A stretch of DNA of 7,825 nucleotides from an uncultured bacterium (GTDB taxonomy: Bacteria > Bacteroidota > Bacteroidia > Chitinophagales > Chitinophagaceae): positions 1 to 7,825 of the forward strand of contig CAJBPC010000525.1 of NCBI GenBank assembly GCA_903957405.1, written 5' to 3'. This document shows, piece after piece, positions 7,674 to 7,825 of this stretch. Below the pieces are notes generated by a model. It searched no databases, had not been told where the DNA came from, and saw only the letters and a list, made by a program, of their open reading frames with translations. How positions within the stretch are numbered: the stretch's first letter is position 1; the number at the start of each line of letters is the position of its first letter. The translations under genes and the position numbers were made by a program.

Positions 7674-7706
7674 GCTGCATATATACATATTTTCAGCCAA
7701 AGCACG

Positions 7707-7825
7707 TCATGCGATGCTATTCGTGACGGCATAGAATCCGGCATTCATGGACCAGGAAGCCACCTCTGATGGTTGGTGACCCGATAGACCGAAAGGGGTG
7801 ACAGGATCGAATGCGTCAAGGATGA
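7707..7825 (-). CDS. C-terminal end of an unidentified protein, cut by the window edge
   Basis: Reading the minus strand from 7823, an open frame runs through 38 codons to a TGA at 7707-7709; its start lies outside the window. One other minus-strand frame also stays open for a while (to a TGA near 7743), but its Ser/Pro/Arg-rich product looks less protein-like. The chosen frame has a balanced composition and a tidy hydrophobic tail (ILDAFDPVTPFGLSGHQ, then WSMNAGFYAVTNSIA). Its stop is 33 bp before the helical-barrel gene, the spacing expected of an operon partner. I do not recognise the family from this fragment. By position it is probably another exported or glycan-related protein. The fragment is short, so the frame choice is moderately secure only. 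Confidence 0.55.
   Translation of the reverse strand, partial: ILDAFDPVTPFGLSGHQPSEVASWSMNAGFYAVTNSIA

Noticed and set aside
1..7825. CRISPR array, tRNA, rRNA, insertion sequence or toxin-antitoxin/defence module
   Set aside because: Searched for by eye on both strands; no regularly spaced repeats, cloverleaf, transposase motif or paired small genes were found.

Overview
The window reads as a piece of a Bacteroidota chromosome, probably Chitinophagaceae-like, although this is an inference from protein character and not a measured placement. GC content is moderate by eye. Start codons lack Shine-Dalgarno sequences and sit behind A/T-rich leaders. Three consecutive genes encode secreted proteins with Sec-type signal peptides. 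Promoter candidates resemble the TTG / TAnnTTTG type of this phylum. All convincing genes lie on the minus strand, so transcription runs from right to left.

Right part (4322-7825): a tight gene cluster. It begins with the last 38 codons of an unidentified gene cut by the window edge (7707-7825). After 33 bp comes a secreted, mostly helical protein of about 567 residues resembling an (alpha/alpha)6-barrel carbohydrate-active enzyme (5970-7673). After only 7 bp comes a secreted right-handed parallel beta-helix protein of 546 residues (4322-5962). The spacing implies cotranscription. Both folds are common among enzymes that cut or modify acidic or complex polysaccharides, so the cluster is probably an extracellular or periplasmic glycan-processing unit. 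The substrate cannot be read from the sequence, and neither protein is one I can name.

Middle part (1249-4321): a short intergenic region holds a probable terminator for the cluster whose T-tract merges into a possible promoter. Next comes a large secreted serine peptidase of the prolyl oligopeptidase family (S9), with an N-terminal propeller and a C-terminal alpha/beta hydrolase carrying an intact Ser-Asp-His triad. It probably has its own transcription unit.

Left part (1-1248): a 195-bp intergenic region, then a PhnA/YjdM-family zinc-ribbon protein of 193 residues, cytoplasmic and functionally unrelated to its secreted neighbours as far as can be seen. The last 471 bp contain no gene I can support, only small inverted repeats.

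I found no rRNA, tRNA, CRISPR array, insertion sequence or defence module. The best candidate for something undescribed is the beta-helix plus helical-barrel pair and its truncated upstream partner.
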